Origin: JAYTQG01 sp043746815
GTDB lineage: Bacteria > Actinomycetota > Thermoleophilia > Miltoncostaeales > Miltoncostaeaceae
Assembly: GCA_043746815.1 (NCBI GenBank)
Contig: JAYTQG010000162.1
Location: 1 to 40,070 of the forward strand
Direction of reading: 5' to 3'
Length of the DNA: 40,070 bases
This document shows, one piece after another, positions 36,962 to 40,070 of this stretch. The first letter of the stretch is position 1. Each line of letters begins with the position of its first letter. The position numbers were made by a program, and so were the translations under genes. Under the pieces are notes generated by a model. It was not told where the DNA came from. It did no database searches and worked only from the letters and a program-made list of their open reading frames with translations.

Positions 36962-39631
36962 CTACAAATCGCGCAGCGATTCGATCGCTGGGCGGCGCAC
37001 CGACCGGGCGGCGGCCCAGCTGGCGCTCGTTACCGCGACGAGCGTCACGGCGGCGAGGCCGACGAGGTACGCCCAGGGGACGACCGGTCCGGTGGGGGGC
37101 GGGTCGAAGACTCCGGTGAGGAGCTTGACCAGCATCCACGCCAGCGCCGTGGCCCCAGCCGCGCCGAGGACTACACCACCACCGGTGACGAAGGCAGTCT
37201 CACTCCATACGAAGCCAGCGAGCTGACGATCCTTCGCTCCGAGGGCCTTCGCGATTGCGAAGGTGCGCCTGCGCTCGGCAAGACCCAGCCAGAGCAGTAG
37301 CCCCGTGGCGGCGGCCGCCAGGATCAGCGCGTAGGCCAGCTCGACGCGGGTTAGTCCGGCCAGCTCAACGCTGGTCAGGCTTCCCGAGATGAGTTTGCGG
37401 TCCGTGTTGATGTCCGTCACGGTGGCATTCGTGCCGACAACCTTCGCGACACGCTGGCCGACGACCGCAGGTGAGGTCCCGTTCGTTTGGATCAGGACGG
37501 TCCCGATACCAGGGTCGCCCGTCGCGTGTGCAACGTAGTTGGAGTTGGTGATGAGGTACGCATCCTTCGGGGCGGTCGGGAACTCCTTGGTGATACCGAT
37601 GTAGGTGAACTGGGTTGTGATCTCCTTGCGGGTGCGCTGATCCAACAGGCGGAGCGCGATATGGTCGCCAGGCTTCAGCTGGTAGTCGGTAACAACCTCC
37701 TGGCTCACAATCACCCCGTCCGGGGTCGCGGCGAGTTTGGCCATCAGCGCATTTGCGGTCGCCCCCGTGAAAAACGCATCTTGCAGCTGGGCATTGCGAG
37801 CGACTGTCGTCGCGTTCACTGCGTAGAGGTCCTGAAGGTCGCGGCCGATGTAGGCGTAGCGGTGCAACATTGGCTCAGCGCTGAGAACCCCCGGCACCTT
37901 GGCGAGGGTGGTGGCGAGGTCGGCCCCGACACGCGAGCCGCGCGGCTGCGTGACGACCACGTCCGCACCGTTCGAGAGGCGCGCGTCCACCTCCGCCTGT
38001 TGCTTGTAGGTGGAGTTGAAGGCAGCCGTCGATGCGGCAAAACAGGTGGTAAGGGTGACAAGGGCGAGCGCTCGGGCGATGGGACGGCGCTGCCGGTTCA
38101 TACTGGCGGCGACGGTGCCGGACAGCTCCCCGGTGAGGGGACGCAGTAGGCCTGCGAGGCCCCGTCCGCCGCGCCCGAGAGCCAGCTCGGCGAGACGCCA
38201 GGCGAACAGACCAATGCCGATCCAGGCGAGGAGTGGGGCGAGGAAGGACCAGTAGTTCACCGAGACCTGCGGGGTCCCTTCGGTGGCGAGCACGAGGTGA
38301 TAGCCGTTGGAGCCGGAGCCCCAAAACACCAACCCGGCCGCGACAAGTGCGATGAGGTCGAGGCCGTAGCGCATCCACCACGGTGACCGGGCGCGGCCAA
38401 CCGTTTGGCGGGCAGCCGCCACGGTGAGGCTTCGCGCGTCACGCCATGCGGGGAGCACAATGGCTAGCGCGGCGATGATCACACCGACGACGAAGGCTCC
38501 GATGCTCCAGGTGAGCGCTCCGGAGACGCCAGCGCCAAAGCTGGCGGAACCGAATGCGGTGCGTCCGATCACGAGCGCCGCGCCAAGACCAACTACGCCG
38601 CCGACGACGGCCACAAGGGCTGCCTCTACTGATGCGATCCGCACCAGCGTCGCTGTCGTGGCGCCGCGTGCACGGAGCAGTCCCTGATCCCGGCGGCGGC
38701 GGTCCGATCCCGCCGAGGCGATGCTCGCGGTGACGAGACCAGCAATGAGCGCACCAGGGAGGCCGAGGAAGAGAAAGGCCAGGCGCGCGTAGAGGCTGTC
38801 GCCACGGGCCTTGTCCAGCGCGAAGGCCAGGTTGTCCCCAACGCTGCCGGTGCCGCTCAGCTTCGTCTCCAGGTTGCGGGCCAGGCCCTCGACGCGGACG
38901 AACGCAGCGGTCGGGTCGCGCGGCAGCGAGGCGTGGTTCAGCTCTGCGTGAACTTGAGCGCGAACCAGGTCCGGGCGGGCCGCGGCGAGTGGGTCGAAGA
39001 GGGTGTGCCACTGCGCCGCGGGCAGCAGAATCACGTTATCCGGAACCGGTGGCGCCGTGGCTGCGGTTCCTGCACCGATCGGTCCGAGGAATCGGGCCGC
39101 TGCCGGAAAGTCGACGATGCCGTCGACGTTCAGGCGTACGGGAGCAAGCCCCGCTCGGCGGACGGTGATGGTGCCCCCGGTGGTGACACCCAGGTTCGCA
39201 GCCATCTGCTGGGCCACGAGCACTCCGCTGGTGGCACCAACGAACTGGCGCAGCTCGCCTGGGTAGGTGGAGCGGTAGCCATCGGGGAGGCCGATGGCCA
39301 ACCCAGCGCTGGCGGTATTGGTCGTGCCGCCGACCGTTGCGCTGTAGCCCGCCGTTTGTGCATACGCAACGGGCAGCGCCTGCTTGACCCCGGGGTGGTT
39401 GCGAACGGCGGCAAGTAGGGCACCCGGGTCGGCTCCGGCTTGGGCTTGCACCTGCCAGTCCAAGGGCACGCCAGCAATGGCGCGCTCGGTCATGGCGGCG
39501 GTCGATCCTGAGAGAAATGCCCCGATCGAGGCCAGGAGGGAGACGGCGATTGCGACGCCGATCGCGGTGGCGGCGATGCGCCCCGGGCGGCGCGCGAGCA
39601 GACCGCGCACCCAGAGAAGCGTGAGATTCAT
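36962..39631 (-). CDS. FtsX-type ABC transporter permease
   Basis: An 889-residue ABC permease of the large FtsX/MacB class. It begins with TM1 (AATAIGVAIAVSLLASIGAF) and has an extracytoplasmic domain of about 250 residues. A first FtsX block of transmembrane helices follows (AALVAVVGGVVGLGAALVIG, GALTWSIGAFVVGVIIAALA), then a second extracytoplasmic domain. A final FtsX block contains LGAKDRQLAGFVWSETAFV. Such permeases export lipids or peptides or act as mechanotransmitters. The ATG at 39631 overlaps the TGA of the ATPase gene (ATGA), so the pair forms one translational unit. The 3' end lies inside the repeat array. Confidence 0.9.
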   Translation of the reverse strand: MNLTLLWVRGLLARRPGRIAATAIGVAIAVSLLASIGAFLSGSTAAMTERAIAGVPLDWQVQAQAGADPGALLAAVRNHPGVKQALPVAYAQTAGYSATVGGTTNTASAGLAIGLPDGYRSTYPGELRQFVGATSGVLVAQQMAANLGVTTGGTITVRRAGLAPVRLNVDGIVDFPAAARFLGPIGAGTAATAPPVPDNVILLPAAQWHTLFDPLAAARPDLVRAQVHAELNHASLPRDPTAAFVRVEGLARNLETKLSGTGSVGDNLAFALDKARGDSLYARLAFLFLGLPGALIAGLVTASIASAGSDRRRRDQGLLRARGATTATLVRIASVEAALVAVVGGVVGLGAALVIGRTAFGSASFGAGVSGALTWSIGAFVVGVIIAALAIVLPAWRDARSLTVAAARQTVGRARSPWWMRYGLDLIALVAAGLVFWGSGSNGYHLVLATEGTPQVSVNYWSFLAPLLAWIGIGLFAWRLAELALGRGGRGLAGLLRPLTGELSGTVAASMNRQRRPIARALALVTLTTCFAASTAAFNSTYKQQAEVDARLSNGADVVVTQPRGSRVGADLATTLAKVPGVLSAEPMLHRYAYIGRDLQDLYAVNATTVARNAQLQDAFFTGATANALMAKLAATPDGVIVSQEVVTDYQLKPGDHIALRLLDQRTRKEITTQFTYIGITKEFPTAPKDAYLITNSNYVAHATGDPGIGTVLIQTNGTSPAVVGQRVAKVVGTNATVTDINTDRKLISGSLTSVELAGLTRVELAYALILAAAATGLLLWLGLAERRRTFAIAKALGAKDRQLAGFVWSETAFVTGGGVVLGAAGATALAWMLVKLLTGVFDPPPTGPVVPWAYLVGLAAVTLVAVTSASWAAARSVRRPAIESLRDL

Positions 39632-40070
39632 GAGGGGTTCCCGTTGGTTGTGACCACGCCGTCCGCGACCGTCCAACGGACAGGGAAGCGCTCGGCGATG
39701 GTGCGATCGTGAGTGGATATGAGGAGCGCCGCGCCGGATGCGTCGGCGGCTTCGAACAGCGCGTCAATGGTGCGCGCGCCGCTTACGTGATCAAGCTGGC
39801 TGGTGGGCTCATCCGCCAAAATCAGTACCGGGCAGGACGCCAACACACGGGCCACTGCAACACGTTGCGCCTGGCCGCCGGAGAGCTCCTCGGGCAGCTT
39901 GTCGGCGAGTGCGTCGAGGTCCAGACGCGTGAGGGCTTCGCGCGCTTCGGCGATGGCGACTTGGCGCGGGATACCAGCGAGTTGTCTGGGCAGGGCGACG
40001 TTCTCAAGCACGCTGAGCGGCGGGAGCAGGCTGGGGCCTTGGAAGACCATCGCGAGTGGGCCGGGGCGCA
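39628..40070 (-). CDS. ABC transporter ATP-binding protein, partial (runs off right edge)
   Basis: The C-terminal 147 residues of a LolD/MacB-type ATPase are present; the frame is open to the window edge, so the Walker A motif lies outside. Visible are the Q-loop (MVFQGPSLLPPLSVLENVAL), the signature LSGGQAQRVAVARVLA, Walker B LILADEPTSQLD and the switch histidine in STHDR. It drives the FtsX-type permease encoded immediately downstream. Confidence 0.93.
   Translation of the reverse strand, partial: RPGPLAMVFQGPSLLPPLSVLENVALPRQLAGIPRQVAIAEAREALTRLDLDALADKLPEELSGGQAQRVAVARVLASCPVLILADEPTSQLDHVSGARTIDALFEAADASGAALLISTHDRTIAERFPVRWTVADGVVTTNGNPS

Overview
The window is about 40 kb of high-GC bacterial DNA, densely packed with genes on both strands. 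GTG and TTG starts are frequent and genes often overlap by 4 bp (ATGA or GTGA). The gene content points to an actinomycete, most likely of the Thermoleophilia/Solirubrobacterales type: DUF2277, DUF1684, DUF2339 and DUF3137 proteins, a MalT-like ATPase with a BTAD domain, and several secreted proteins ending in Arg/Lys-rich beta domains. The lineage is inferred from protein character; no rRNA or tRNA gene was found. Nothing indicates a prophage, plasmid or CRISPR array.

Layout. 1-1390: a secreted CAP-like protein coupled to a peptidase that runs off the left edge. 1511-6362: two GGDEF-EAL c-di-GMP enzymes, the second broken by two mutually compensating single-base frameshifts. 6335-8413: a tandem YbjQ-like protein with an unknown partner, then a beta-carbonic anhydrase. 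8452-15430: a large secreted PKD protein, a LemA/DUF3137 pair, a small membrane protein, a BNR-repeat protein and a DUF2277 protein. 15479-18178: a large membrane protein with split alpha/beta-hydrolase motifs. 18363-22067: a TPR-GGDEF and a membrane GGDEF protein, separated by an 810-bp stretch holding two tandem cassettes with five-codon ORFs. 22076-27602: small conserved and secreted proteins, a GNAT acetyltransferase and a three-gene stress-like operon (membrane protein, UspA, DUF1684). 27673-35195: DUF2339 membrane protein, MalT/BTAD regulator, secreted HExxH protein and DUF347-repeat membrane protein. 35325-40070: PAP2 phosphatase coupled to a decayed phosphoesterase gene, then an FtsX-type ABC permease and its ATPase, which runs off the right edge.

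The clearest theme is cyclic-di-GMP signalling, with four GGDEF proteins (two also EAL) in about 20 kb. The most unusual structure is the duplicated cassette at 20076-20437. Each copy has a TGGTCA-N4-TGACCA operator-like palindrome, a candidate promoter, a GC hairpin, an ideal ribosome binding site, a five-codon ORF (MGLLK or MVILK) and a terminator-like hairpin. A second notable structure is a family of palindromic GGGGTCAGACCC repeats sitting at gene 3' ends, twice accompanied by local tandem duplications.
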